A stretch of DNA of 64,000 bases from Rhodocyclaceae bacterium (GTDB taxonomy: Bacteria; Pseudomonadota; Gammaproteobacteria; Burkholderiales; Rhodocyclaceae). The DNA lies in NCBI GenBank assembly GCA_016791105.1, contig JAEUNM010000108.1:1-64000 (forward strand), given 5' to 3'. Made by a program: the position numbers and the translations under genes. Numbering within the stretch: the stretch's first letter is position 1; the number at the start of each line of letters is the position of its first letter. Positions 18,057 to 27,225 of the stretch are shown one piece after another. The notes under the pieces are model-generated. The model was given only the letters and a program-made list of their open reading frames with translations, was not told the origin of the DNA and did not search any database.

Positions 18057-19439
18057 ATGAAACCTTTCTGGCCCATCTGTCTTGAGTATTTCGAGCAGGA
18101 ATTGCCGGCACAGCAATTCAACACCTGGATCAAGACATTGCGGGCCGATGAATCCACCGAGGGCGTACTACGTCTGACCGCACCCAACCGTTTCGTGCAG
18201 CAATGGGTACGCGATCGTTACGTCGGAATGATCGAAGCACTGGCCGTCGAACAACTGCAGCGCACCATTCACGTCCGCATCGGTCTGCCTGAAGCCAGCA
18301 GCCGCCCGGCCGCGCAGCCAGCCCAGCCTGCCCCACAGCGACCGCAGCCCACCGCGGTGCCGGCAACGTCGGCCCATGCTGCGGTGCTACAGTCGTCGGC
18401 GCCGCACAACGGCGCGGAAAAGTCCCGTCTCAATCCCTCATTCACTTTTGACACCCTGGTTTCAGGCCGCGCCAACGATCTGGCGCGCGCCGCCGCCCTG
18501 CAGGTGGCATCCAATCCGGGCAAGTCCTACAACCCGCTCTTCATCTACGGCGGTGTCGGGCTGGGTAAAACCCACCTGATCCATGCCCTGGGCAATCAGG
18601 TTGCGGCCGAAAACCCGGACCTGGTAATCCGCTACGTCCACGCCGAGGATTATTACGCCGACGTGGTACGCGCCTACCAGCAAAAATCCTTCGACATTTT
18701 CAAGCGCTATTACCGCTCACTGGACCTGCTGCTGATCGACGACATCCAGTTTTTCAATAACAAGATACGCACGCAGGAAGAATTTTTCTTCGCTTTCAAC
18801 GCCCTCACCGAAGCGAAAAAGCAGGTCGTGATCAGTTGCGACACTTACCCGAAAAGCATTTCCGGCGTGGAAGAACGCCTCACGACGCGCTTCGGCTGGG
18901 GCCTTACCGTGCAGATCGAGCCGCCCGAACTCGAAATGCGTGTCGCCATCCTGAACAAGAAGGCCGAGGCCGAAAAAGTGCGGGTATCGGAAGACGTGGC
19001 ATTTCTGATCGCGAAGAACCTGCGCTCCAACGTGCGGGAACTGGAAGGCGCGCTCAAGAAAGTTCTGGCCTACGCGAATTTTCACCGTCGCGACATCACC
19101 CTGGAACTGGCACGCGAGGCGCTGAAGGATTTGCTGGGCGCACACAACCGACTGATTACGCTGGAAGGCATACAGAAAACCGTCGCCGACTACTACAAGA
19201 TCAAAGTTGCCGACATGCATTCCAAAAAACGTACGCGCACCCTCGCCCGCCCGCGCCAGATAGCGATGTATCTGGCCAAGGAACTGACGACGGAAAGCTA
19301 CCCGGCAATAGGCGACGCATTCGGCGGCCGCGACCACACCACCGTACTGCACGCCTATCGAACCATTTCGGACCTGCGCCTGCAGGATTCCAACCTGAAT
19401 CACGATCTGCACGTGCTCATGCAGGTGTTGCGCGGATAG
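18057..19439 (+). CDS. dnaA: Chromosomal replication initiator protein DnaA
   Basis: A 460-residue DnaA, which binds and melts oriC. Domain I covers about 1-80 (FWPICLEYFEQELPAQQFNTW), followed by a Pro/Ala-rich domain II. The AAA+ domain III has Walker A GGVGLGKTHL (165-174) and Walker B LLLIDDIQFF. Domain IV carries the signature GGRDHTTVLHAYR that contacts DnaA boxes. The start ATG is preceded by an AT-rich stretch (about 17980-18015) that probably contains its promoter; no perfect DnaA box was seen upstream, while the downstream intergenic region has four. Confidence 0.98.
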   Translation: MKPFWPICLEYFEQELPAQQFNTWIKTLRADESTEGVLRLTAPNRFVQQWVRDRYVGMIEALAVEQLQRTIHVRIGLPEASSRPAAQPAQPAPQRPQPTAVPATSAHAAVLQSSAPHNGAEKSRLNPSFTFDTLVSGRANDLARAAALQVASNPGKSYNPLFIYGGVGLGKTHLIHALGNQVAAENPDLVIRYVHAEDYYADVVRAYQQKSFDIFKRYYRSLDLLLIDDIQFFNNKIRTQEEFFFAFNALTEAKKQVVISCDTYPKSISGVEERLTTRFGWGLTVQIEPPELEMRVAILNKKAEAEKVRVSEDVAFLIAKNLRSNVRELEGALKKVLAYANFHRRDITLELAREALKDLLGAHNRLITLEGIQKTVADYYKIKVADMHSKKRTRTLARPRQIAMYLAKELTTESYPAIGDAFGGRDHTTVLHAYRTISDLRLQDSNLNHDLHVLMQVLRG

Positions 19440-19665
19440 ATCGAACCCAGGGAGCAGCCTGTGCATGAACACGGGAAAACCCGTGGCACCAATTGTGGAA
19501 AAGTATCGAAAAACGCGCGCGGCAAAATTTGATCCACAAATCATCAACCGCCTGTACGCAGCCTTACCCACATGGTTTCAAATTCGCAAACCTCGGATAA
19601 ATAAATGTTTTTTGGCTTATCCACAGATTTCGACCGACGTTAACTATTAGTAGTTATTAAATAAA
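19440..19665. other. oriC: Candidate chromosomal origin of replication (oriC)
   Basis: The 226 bases between dnaA and dnaN hold a perfect DnaA box TTATCCACA (19617-19625) and three single-mismatch boxes: TTACCCACA (19564-19572), TGATCCACA (19530-19538) and, inverted, TGTGGAAAA (19494-19502). An AT-rich stretch (about 19626-19665) next to the perfect box could be the unwinding element. Coding direction flips at the dnaA-rpmH gap just to the left, as expected at an origin. Confidence 0.85.
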
Positions 19666-20772
19666 ATGCTATTAATCAAAGCTCCCAGAAATCAGCTTCT
19701 GCAACCACTGCAGGCAGTAGCCGGCATCGTCGAGAAGAAGCACACCCTGCCCATCCTGTCCAACGTCGTGGTGGAACGGGCGGGCGAAATGCTCACTTTG
19801 CTGGCTTCCGATTCGGAAATCCAGATCCGCAGCACCACCACCGCCGGGCTGGACCAAACCAATGCCGCGATCACCGTATCAGCGCGCAAATTGCAGGACA
19901 TTTTGCGTACCCTGCCCGAAAACGTGGATGTCACGCTGGACGCGGACGAGCGCCGGCTTACCGTGCGTGCCGGCAAAAGCCGATTTACCTTGCAGATTTT
20001 GCCGGCCGAGGAATTTCCGCGCATGCGCGGCGGTGAAGGCGAGCCGGTCGAAATTCAACTCAAGCAAAACGAATTTCGCAGTCAGCTTGGCCTCGTGCAG
20101 TACGCTATGGCCCAGGCCGACATCCGCTACTACCTCAACGGCATGCTCATGTCGGTGGCCGGCGGGCAGTTGCGGATGGTCGCTACCGACGGCCACCGCC
20201 TCGCCTACTGCAGCCAGCCGGCGCAAACCCCGGAGCCCGGCATCGAGGTCATCCTGCCGCGCAAAACCGTGCTGGAGCTGTATCGCCTGCTGTCCGACGG
20301 CGACGCCCCGCTCACCATGCGCGTATGGCCCAGCCAGGTGCAATTCCTGTTCAACGAAATCGAGCTTACGTCCAAGCTCATAGACGGCAAATTTCCCGAC
20401 TACAACCGCGTCATCCCGCCCAACCACCCCAAATTGCTGCAGTTGGCGCGCGCCGAACTTGCCCCGGCGCTGCAGCGTGCAGCCATCCTGACGGCGGAAA
20501 AACTGCGCGGCGTACGCCTGGTGCTGGCACCCGGATCGCTCAAGCTGTTGAGCATCAACACCGAGCAGGAAGAAGCGCAGGAAGAACTCGAAGTGGCCTA
20601 TGACGGCGAAGGCCTGGACATAGGATTCAACGTCACCTACCTGATCGACGTGCTTACCCACGTCGATGCGGAAAATTTCGACTTGCGCCTCAACGATGCC
20701 AATTCCAGTGCACTGTTTACCTTGCCCGGCAACGACAATTTCAAATACGTGGTAATGCCCATGCGCATTTAG
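19666..20772 (+). CDS. dnaN: DNA polymerase III beta sliding clamp
   Basis: A 368-residue clamp loaded onto DNA to give polymerase III its processivity. It begins MLLIKAPRNQLLQPLQAVAG, and three clamp domains are spanned with family sequences such as KKHTLPILSNVVVE, MVATDGHRLAY and, at the C-terminus, LPGNDNFKYVVMPMRI. The length is normal. It sits between the oriC candidate and gyrB. Confidence 0.98.
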   Translation: MLLIKAPRNQLLQPLQAVAGIVEKKHTLPILSNVVVERAGEMLTLLASDSEIQIRSTTTAGLDQTNAAITVSARKLQDILRTLPENVDVTLDADERRLTVRAGKSRFTLQILPAEEFPRMRGGEGEPVEIQLKQNEFRSQLGLVQYAMAQADIRYYLNGMLMSVAGGQLRMVATDGHRLAYCSQPAQTPEPGIEVILPRKTVLELYRLLSDGDAPLTMRVWPSQVQFLFNEIELTSKLIDGKFPDYNRVIPPNHPKLLQLARAELAPALQRAAILTAEKLRGVRLVLAPGSLKLLSINTEQEEAQEELEVAYDGEGLDIGFNVTYLIDVLTHVDAENFDLRLNDANSSALFTLPGNDNFKYVVMPMRI

Positions 20773-20906
20773 CGCATCCCTCGCGTTGAAAGCAGCCAGG
20801 GCGGGCCGCTGGGAGGCCCATCCCGGCTCGCCAGCGTCCCCATCCCACCGGCAGGTCTGCCACAAGACTGCACAGCAGCGACCCCTCAGCAGCGGAGTAC
20901 AGCGAA

Positions 20907-23336
20907 TTGGAACCCACGAACCCCGAAAACGGCAAAAACGGCAACGGCGAAGCCTACGATTCAAACAGCATCAAAATCCTCAAAGGTCTTGAAGCCGTAC
21001 GCAAACGCCCGGGCATGTACATAGGCGATACCTCCGACGGCACGGGCCTGCATCACATGGTGTTCGAAGTGGTGGACAACGCCATCGACGAGGCCCTGGC
21101 CGGTTGGTGCGACGACATCGTAGTGACCATACACACCGACAACTCCATATCCGTGGTCGATAACGGCCGCGGCATACCGGTAGATATCAAGGAAGACGAC
21201 GAAGAAAAACGTTCTGCCGCTGAAATCGTCATGACCGAATTGCACGCCGGCGGCAAGTTCGACCAGAACTCCTACAAGGTATCCGGCGGCCTGCACGGGG
21301 TCGGCGTATCGGTGGTGAATGCCTTGTCGGAATGGCTGCGCCTCACCATACGGCGCGACGGCAAGGTGTATTTCATGGAATTTCGCGACGGCGTCCGCAC
21401 GGAAGCCTTGCGCGTAAGCGGCGCCACCGAAAGACGCGGCACGGAAGTACATTTTCTGGCGGCCGTGACTACCTTCACCACCGTCGAATACCACTACGAC
21501 ATTCTCGCGCGGCGCCTGCGCGAACTGTCGTTCCTGAATAACGGCGTCAAAATCCGTCTGGTAGATCAGCGCCAGGGCAAGGAAGAAGATTTCGCCTACA
21601 CCGGCGGCGTGCGCGGCTTCGTGGATTTCATCAACCGCAGCAAAACGGTATTGCACCCGAACGTGTTTCACGCCGTCGGCCAGCGCGACGGCATTACCGT
21701 CGAAGTGGCCATGCAGTGGAACGATTCTTACGCGGAACAGGTGCTGTGCTTCACCAACAACATTCCGCAGCGCGATGGCGGCACCCACCTTACTGGCCTG
21801 CGCGCGGCCATGACACGCGTCATCAACAAATACATCGAAATGCATGAACTGGCCAAAAAGGCCAAGGTGGAAACCACCGGTGATGACATGCGCGAAGGCC
21901 TGGCCTGCGTGCTGTCGGTAAAGGTGCCGGAGCCCAAATTCAGCTCGCAGACCAAAGAAAAACTGGTGTCTTCCGAAGTGCGCCCGGTAGTCGAGGAAAT
22001 CGTCGCGCAAAAGCTCGCGGAATACCTGGAAGAGCGCCCCAACGACGCCAAAATCATCACCTGCAAGATCATAGATGCGGCGCGCGCCCGCGAAGCCGCG
22101 CGCAAGGCGCGTGAAATGACCCGCCGCAAAGGCGTGCTGGATTCATTCGGCCTGTCTGCCAAGCTGGCCGACTGCCAGGAAAAAGACCCCACCCTGTGCG
22201 AACTGTACCTGGTAGAGGGTGATTCCGCCGGCGGCTCGGCCAAACAAGGCCGCGACCGCAAGTTTCAGGCCATACTGCCGCTCAAGGGCAAAATTCTGAA
22301 CGTCGAAAAAGCCCGTTTCGACAAACTCATATCCAGCCAGGAAATCGTCACACTGATCCAAACCCTGGGCACCGGAATAGGCAAGGACGAATACAAACCG
22401 GAAAAACTGCGTTACCACCGCATCATCATCATGACCGACGCCGACGTGGATGGCGCCCACATCCGCACCTTGTTGCTCACGTTTTTCTACCGCCAGATGC
22501 CCGAACTTGTCGAGCGCGGCCACATTTACATCGCCCAGCCGCCGCTGTACAAAATAAAGCACGGCCGCAACGAGCGCTACATCAAGGACGATCACGAACT
22601 GAACCGCCACCTGCTCGGCCTGGCCATGGAAGGCGCCCAGCTCATCCCGCGCGAAAACGCCCAGCCGCTGGAAGGCACGGCGCTCGAAGAACTGTCGCGC
22701 GACTATTTGCTGGCCGAAGCCGTCATAGCCAGGCTGTCGAATTTCGTCGATGCGTCGGTACTCAAGGCAGTACTGGACCACGACATAGACATCGATCTCA
22801 GTAGCGAGCCGGCCGCCGCCGCCGCCGTCGAACGCCTCAGCGCAGTTCTGCCGCCAGCCACCTACGTAAGCAGCGAATACGACGAAAACGCCGAACGCTG
22901 GATGCTCAGCGTGGCCCGCATGCACCACGGCAACCGCCGCGTCGGCCACATTGATGTCGAATTCCTGCTTTCCGCCGACTACCGCCAGTTACGCCACGCC
23001 GCCACCCTCATTAGCGGCCTGATCGGCGCGGGCGCCAGCGTACGTCGCGGAGAAAAATTGCAGGCCGTCGCCAATTTCGGCGACGCCGTGCGCTGGCTGC
23101 TGTCTGAAGTGGAACGTGGCCTATCCAAACAGCGTTACAAAGGCCTGGGCGAAATGAATCCCGAACAGCTATGGGAAACCACCATGGATCCCGGCACACG
23201 CCGCCTGTTGCGTGTGCAAATCGACGATCTGATATCCGCCGACCAGATATTCACGACGCTCATGGGCGATAACGTCGAACCGCGGCGGGCATTCATCGAA
23301 ACCAATGCCTTGGGCGCCAGGAATATAGACGTGTAG
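20907..23336 (+). CDS. gyrB: DNA gyrase subunit B
   Basis: An 809-residue ATPase subunit of gyrase, which introduces negative supercoils with GyrA. The GHKL ATPase shows VVDNAIDEALAG, DNGRGIP and SGGLHGVGVSVVNALS. The TOPRIM region has EGDSAGGSAKQGRDR and DADVDGAHIRTLL, and the C-terminal tail has QRYKGLGEMNPEQLWETTM. The start is TTG at 20907 with GGAG 9 bases upstream. It follows dnaN directly; recF, which many bacteria carry in this gap, is absent. Confidence 0.98.
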   Translation: MEPTNPENGKNGNGEAYDSNSIKILKGLEAVRKRPGMYIGDTSDGTGLHHMVFEVVDNAIDEALAGWCDDIVVTIHTDNSISVVDNGRGIPVDIKEDDEEKRSAAEIVMTELHAGGKFDQNSYKVSGGLHGVGVSVVNALSEWLRLTIRRDGKVYFMEFRDGVRTEALRVSGATERRGTEVHFLAAVTTFTTVEYHYDILARRLRELSFLNNGVKIRLVDQRQGKEEDFAYTGGVRGFVDFINRSKTVLHPNVFHAVGQRDGITVEVAMQWNDSYAEQVLCFTNNIPQRDGGTHLTGLRAAMTRVINKYIEMHELAKKAKVETTGDDMREGLACVLSVKVPEPKFSSQTKEKLVSSEVRPVVEEIVAQKLAEYLEERPNDAKIITCKIIDAARAREAARKAREMTRRKGVLDSFGLSAKLADCQEKDPTLCELYLVEGDSAGGSAKQGRDRKFQAILPLKGKILNVEKARFDKLISSQEIVTLIQTLGTGIGKDEYKPEKLRYHRIIIMTDADVDGAHIRTLLLTFFYRQMPELVERGHIYIAQPPLYKIKHGRNERYIKDDHELNRHLLGLAMEGAQLIPRENAQPLEGTALEELSRDYLLAEAVIARLSNFVDASVLKAVLDHDIDIDLSSEPAAAAAVERLSAVLPPATYVSSEYDENAERWMLSVARMHHGNRRVGHIDVEFLLSADYRQLRHAATLISGLIGAGASVRRGEKLQAVANFGDAVRWLLSEVERGLSKQRYKGLGEMNPEQLWETTMDPGTRRLLRVQIDDLISADQIFTTLMGDNVEPRRAFIETNALGARNIDV

Positions 23337-23345
23337 TCGTCGGGG

Positions 23346-23364
23346 CAAGCGATAGCGTCGCTTG
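23346..23364 (+). terminator. Possible terminator hairpin after gyrB
   Basis: CAAGCGA (23346-23352) pairs with TCGCTTG (23358-23364) around a 5-base loop, 10 bases after the gyrB stop. There is no T-tract, so intrinsic termination is uncertain. Confidence 0.4.
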
Positions 23365-23911
23365 AGGTAAAAGATCGACTCGACCGCGGCCGGATCGCCG
23401 GCCCGGAAGAAAAAAATCGCTTGGCACCGAAATCACTTCTGCGCGAGCTGCCTGCAGTCTGAATCCCTATTCCATCAATCCAACAGGCCAAACGGCAAGC
23501 ACGCGAGGCCAGTGATCGCGTTGCAACTTGCCCTGCCGCGTGCCGACCCCCGTTAAGCATTACGCTTCCAGCATCTAGAGATCCGGCTGACCCCGAGCGC
23601 TTCCAAATCACCTTTCGCTGGCGCAGCGCCCGCGCCGATTTACCACAGTACCTTTTGGCATCGTACAGACTTGACCAAATTTTGCGCGTACGTTTACTTT
23701 GCCCCACAGCGTCCGAGAAACACCCGTCAATTCAACTGCCTCTTACCCCACGATCACCAATGCTATTTGCGGCCATTGCAGTATCGCCATCCCCTACTCT
23801 TGCGAACAGAGCGCATTTTTCCCAACGAGAAATATGATCGTGCGCGTTACGTGTTTCCCCAGAAGTACGTTGCCTCTCTTGAAAATCGGGTGGGTGGACC
23901 GTGCCCGCTTT

Positions 23912-23982
23912 TGTGTTCGAATGCGGTGTCAAGGGCGGGCTTTGCCCGGCGAAGCGAACCCTTGACACCGCATTCGAACACA
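23912..23982. repeat. Long perfect inverted repeat (24-base arms, 23-base loop)
   Basis: The left arm (23912-23935) and right arm (23959-23982) are perfectly complementary over 24 bases. The 23-base loop contains its own small hairpin (CGGGC-TTT-GCCCG). Such a structure could be a transcription terminator, a structured RNA or a remnant of a miniature mobile element. No target-site duplication was recognised. Confidence 0.85.
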
Positions 23983-23992
23983 TATACTGGCC

Positions 23993-24029
23993 CAAGGCTG
24001 AAGGCGGCAGAATGCGGCATTCAGCCTTG
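23993..24029. repeat. Second inverted repeat (10-base arms)
   Basis: CAAGGCTGAA (23993-24002) pairs with TTCAGCCTTG (24020-24029). It begins only 11 bases after the longer inverted repeat, so the two make a tandem hairpin array. The loop contains GCGGCA twice. Confidence 0.7.
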
Positions 24030-24445
24030 TAGACACGGCGCGGCTGTCGAAATCCCACAAACTATAGCCCCGGCGAGCGGCTCTTTCCTGCCCGCAAGTG
24101 CCCGGGCGGTCTCGACCTGACCCGCGGTGGCGCTACCCACCTGGATTTCAAAAGAGCCAGTACGTTCCGTATCAAGCGAGCCAGCCTCTGAAATTCGCCA
24201 AAATTTCAAATCCTCCTCGCCTGCGCTCGAGTGCTAAGAGTGTAACGACTCAGTCTATTTTTACCGTTGGACCTCCCAGCTACCAATCGACCGAAGCGCA
24301 AATCATTGCCGAACCACTTCGATACATTCGCACCCACCACGAGAAATCAATAAAAATCCATCTGTCGCCTGCTATCCATCGCCATCAAGGGTGATGATAC
24401 AATATTGAATGCTCACAAGATCAGATACTTGGAATTTGACGCCAA

Positions 24446-25303
24446 TTGAACACCGCTCCCACATATCGCGGCACCTTGAATCCGAAAGCCCTATTTTCCG
24501 CCTTGGTGCCGGCCTTGCTTATCGCAGCACTAAGCATCTATGCATTCGGCTACCGCACCACCACTGGCAGTGACGAAAAGATACTACCTGGCAAGCCACT
24601 AGCATCATACGACGAGTATTACCCGGTTCGAGCCAATGCAAACGGCCTTTTGTACCTGGACAAGGAACGCTTCGAAAAAGCAGTTGATTATTTTTCCGGC
24701 AATACCTCTCCGCGCGCTGCAGCTGATCTTATCTATCTTGGCAACTCTAATCACGTCGAGTTAATGCTCAACGATCCAGCCAAGAAAAAGTACTTGGCAT
24801 TGGCGAACCTGCCTAACTACGCCGCCGTCGCAAAAGTCGACGAGCAAAAGGACAGTTTGCTGCGAACCTACAAAGACATCGTAGATGGGATAGGCCAGAC
24901 ATTTTCCGGCACGCCGATAGAGATTGTTTTGCATGACGCCAGAAACCCCCTGATATCCATCGTTGCGGTTCAAAACCCGATATCCGGCCGTCGCATCGGA
25001 GATCCCAACACCAATTTCGGAATACGTTTGATCAGAACCTATAGCCAGTCCCGCCGGAGCTCAGGCCAAGCATACGTTAGTTACAGCTTGACCTTGACAA
25101 ACGGCACTCCTGTAAAGTCCACGACAGTACCGTTATTCGACCGTACCTACGGATTGATTGGAATGATATGCATGAACATCGACATTTCGACCCTTGACCC
25201 AAAAAAGCTTGAGGCCGCGGAACGATTCCTTGATGCCTTCCGCCACGTAACGCCAAATGAGGAAATATCCGAAATGATTGAAAGCAGCAAGCGTACGCAG
25301 TGA
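24446..25303 (+). CDS. Membrane-anchored YheO-type PAS domain protein
   Basis: A 285-residue protein. An N-terminal transmembrane helix (about 17-37) is followed by a segment of unknown type (about 45-145) and a YheO-like PAS domain (PAS_6; about 148-255). The family sequence is clear: IEIVLHDARNPLISIVAVQN, GRRIGDP, then LIGMICMNIDIS. YheO and DauR/DguR-type regulators join this PAS to a C-terminal helix-turn-helix; here the tail after the PAS is only about 30 residues and no helix-turn-helix is visible. It is therefore more likely a ligand sensor that signals to another protein than a DNA-binding regulator. The start is TTG at 24446 with a weak GGAA upstream. A DUF1805 gene and a histidine kinase gene follow. 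Confidence 0.75.
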   Translation: MNTAPTYRGTLNPKALFSALVPALLIAALSIYAFGYRTTTGSDEKILPGKPLASYDEYYPVRANANGLLYLDKERFEKAVDYFSGNTSPRAAADLIYLGNSNHVELMLNDPAKKKYLALANLPNYAAVAKVDEQKDSLLRTYKDIVDGIGQTFSGTPIEIVLHDARNPLISIVAVQNPISGRRIGDPNTNFGIRLIRTYSQSRRSSGQAYVSYSLTLTNGTPVKSTTVPLFDRTYGLIGMICMNIDISTLDPKKLEAAERFLDAFRHVTPNEEISEMIESSKRTQ

Positions 25304-25346
25304 CAACTGATCTCCACCCCTTCGAATCTTTCCCGAAAACTTGCAA

Positions 25347-25601
25347 ATGATCGTCGAAACCCTTCATTTCCAGCTCAAACGCCCCCTTCTTGTCATGAAG
25401 GCTCCAAACGGATTCCTCGCCTGTGGCTACATCAACGTCCAGACCTGCGACAAACTGGAAGAAGCCTGCGCCATCGTCTCCGGTGTAAGTGATTTCGAGG
25501 AAATGAAAAGCGCCACGATTGTCGCGGTGTCGAAAAAAGCGTTGGCGCTAGGGATAAACGTTGGCGATACAGGCGAGGCTGCCCTGAAAAAGTTCCAATA
25601 G
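25347..25601 (+). CDS. DUF1805 (YunC-like) small protein
   Basis: An 84-residue protein of the DUF1805/YunC family: PLLVMKAPNGFLACGYINVQ, then SKKALALGINVGDTGEAALK, a good match across the length. Family members are small alpha/beta proteins of unknown biochemical function, often with a conserved Gly-Cys-Gly (here ACGY). The ATG at 25347 was chosen over a TTG 6 bases upstream. It lies between the YheO-PAS gene and the kinase gene, 27 bases before the latter, so the three may form an operon. Confidence 0.75.
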   Translation: MIVETLHFQLKRPLLVMKAPNGFLACGYINVQTCDKLEEACAIVSGVSDFEEMKSATIVAVSKKALALGINVGDTGEAALKKFQ

Positions 25602-25628
25602 TCCGCCGTAATTAACAGGGTCCAGCAC

Positions 25629-26576
25629 ATGGGCGAGCAAAGCGTCTTCGTTACCGTGTGCGCGTTGCTGTTGGTTGTTCTGGTGCTAAGCGTCGTGCTG
25701 ACGCTCCGCGGAAGCCAGGGTGCAAAATACTTTCTATGGACCTGGGCGCTCCTTCTTCTGTTAGGCATACCATTCATGTCTGCGGGCCTGACCATTTCTG
25801 GTCAGGCTGCCGCAGTAATGATGGCATTCTTTGCTTATTCCCTGGCACTCGCGAAAGTCCATCGCAATGTGCAACTGGAAGTATCACACGAGGAAACGCG
25901 CCGAGTCTTGGCGGAGTCTAACCGGCGCATCGACGAGGAGCGACGTACAATTTCCCGGCGTCTGCATGACGATATCAACCCAAATCTGTTGCTCTGCAAA
26001 AGCGAATTAAGAAGGCTTGAAAGCGTAGTCTCCAAAGACTCTGATGCCGCGCGAACCCTCGCCTCGATACACGAACTGATAGGGGACTCCTATACTAAAC
26101 TCCGAGAAATTATAAAAAATACACGAATTGAAGTTATTGATTCAATTGGATTTACTGCTGCCATCGAGTCATTGATTTCGCACTATACGAATTTTTTTGA
26201 TAAACCCACGATTTCCCTGGAACACGATCTTCCCAAGCGGCCGCGGATTGACGAAGAAATTGCAATTAGTACTTACAAGATAATACGCGAGGCCATTTAC
26301 AACGCAATCAAGCACTCCAATGCTCGGCAAGTGAGCGTCAGGCTCAAGATGGATACCAGACGCAATCGACTCCAGGTAGACGTATCGGACGATGGTGCCG
26401 GCATCCGACCACGCGGCGGCAACGGTGAAGAAATGGCAGCGGGTATCGGTTTGATCGACATGCGGGAGCGCGCCCACGCAATCGGCGCCAATCTGAGCAT
26501 TCAACCCGCGTTTCCGTCAAATGCCAAGCGCCCTGGCACGCGCGTCAGCTTTTCGGTTTCACTTCTGTCGTCGTAA
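25629..26576 (+). CDS. NarX/LiaS-type sensor histidine kinase
   Basis: A 315-residue kinase with two or three closely spaced N-terminal membrane helices (about 6-78) and almost no extracytoplasmic domain. A short coiled coil leads to the HisKA_3 motif ERRTISRRLHDDI with phospho-acceptor His113. The ATPase has an N-box (YKIIREAIYNAIKHS, 216-230), DDGAGI (254-259) and GIGLIDMRERA (272-282). With no obvious sensor domain it may read the membrane or a partner such as the YheO-PAS protein encoded upstream. Its natural partner is the LuxR-type regulator encoded convergently; the two genes overlap by 32 bases at their 3' ends. The coding region is visibly AT-richer than the flanking core genes. Confidence 0.9.
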   Translation: MGEQSVFVTVCALLLVVLVLSVVLTLRGSQGAKYFLWTWALLLLLGIPFMSAGLTISGQAAAVMMAFFAYSLALAKVHRNVQLEVSHEETRRVLAESNRRIDEERRTISRRLHDDINPNLLLCKSELRRLESVVSKDSDAARTLASIHELIGDSYTKLREIIKNTRIEVIDSIGFTAAIESLISHYTNFFDKPTISLEHDLPKRPRIDEEIAISTYKIIREAIYNAIKHSNARQVSVRLKMDTRRNRLQVDVSDDGAGIRPRGGNGEEMAAGIGLIDMRERAHAIGANLSIQPAFPSNAKRPGTRVSFSVSLLSS

Positions 26577-27225
26577 GCCCGAAGCGAATTGCGAGCTTTG
26601 TAAAGTCCGCGGTGGTATCGATGTCGAGTTTGGAGCGGATTACTTTCAGCATAGTCCCCACGGTTTTGGTGGAAAGATCCAATTTTTCAGCCGTATCCGC
26701 AAGCGATGCGCCGTCGGCCATGAGAAGAAATGCCTGTAGTTCCCTGTCGTCCAACAGCTTGCGCGGGCTACGCTCTTTGACAGACGAACGGGCGAGCAAT
26801 TGCGCAACCTGAGGCGAAAAGTACTCGCGACCATCGGCTACCGTGGCAATCGCCAACTCTAAAATTTCCGTGCTTTCCTCCTTCAACACGAACGCGAGCG
26901 CGCCAAGCCTGTATGCCTGTTCCACGATGTACTGATCATCGAATTGCGAAAAAACCACGATTTTCGCGCTGGGGTCGGCAGCAAGAATCTCTTCACAGGC
27001 ATCGAGACCGTTTGTCGCCGAGCTTCTGCTGTTGAATCGTACGTCGGTAACGAATACGTCGGGACGTATTCGCAGGTAGCGGTCGATCAGTCCATCAAGA
27101 CTGAAAACGACCTCGACGACATCCACCGGCGATCCCCGCAAGGCGTGCTGAACTCCAGCGGCGAGCAGCCGATGATCATCAGCAAAAAGCACTTTGATTG
27201 GTGCGTTGCGCAAAGGAAGTTCCAT
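26545..27225 (-). CDS. LuxR/NarL-type response regulator
   Basis: A 226-residue regulator. The receiver domain has acidic pair Asp16-Asp17, phospho-acceptor Asp61 (DVFVTDVRF) and Lys115 (VLKEES). The output domain (about 150-215) is a LuxR-type helix-turn-helix (DTAEKLDLSTKTVGTMLKVI). The recognition helix is unusual in having GTMLKVI where most family members have V..H..NI. It is convergent with the HisKA_3 kinase gene and overlaps its 3' end by 32 bases, an uncommon layout for a cognate pair. DNA targets are unknown; the flhD/flhC-like genes lie divergently upstream and are candidates. Confidence 0.88.
   Translation of the reverse strand: MELPLRNAPIKVLFADDHRLLAAGVQHALRGSPVDVVEVVFSLDGLIDRYLRIRPDVFVTDVRFNSRSSATNGLDACEEILAADPSAKIVVFSQFDDQYIVEQAYRLGALAFVLKEESTEILELAIATVADGREYFSPQVAQLLARSSVKERSPRKLLDDRELQAFLLMADGASLADTAEKLDLSTKTVGTMLKVIRSKLDIDTTADFTKLAIRFGLTTTEVKPKS

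Larger units (their letters stand above)
23337..24445. other. 1.1-kb region after gyrB without a supportable gene
   Basis: No frame on either strand in this stretch shows a recognisable family, signal peptide or good ribosome binding site. It contains the hairpin after gyrB, a 24-base perfect inverted repeat (23912-23982) and a second 10-base inverted repeat (23993-24029). Composition becomes AT-richer from about 24200 on. It may be a decayed insertion or an RNA-structured spacer. The promoter of the downstream YheO-PAS gene should be at its right end. Confidence 0.5.

Noticed and set aside
24021..24209. 62-codon minus-strand frame after the tandem hairpins
   Set aside because: No ribosome binding site, no conservation that I recognise, and the sequence is not protein-like.
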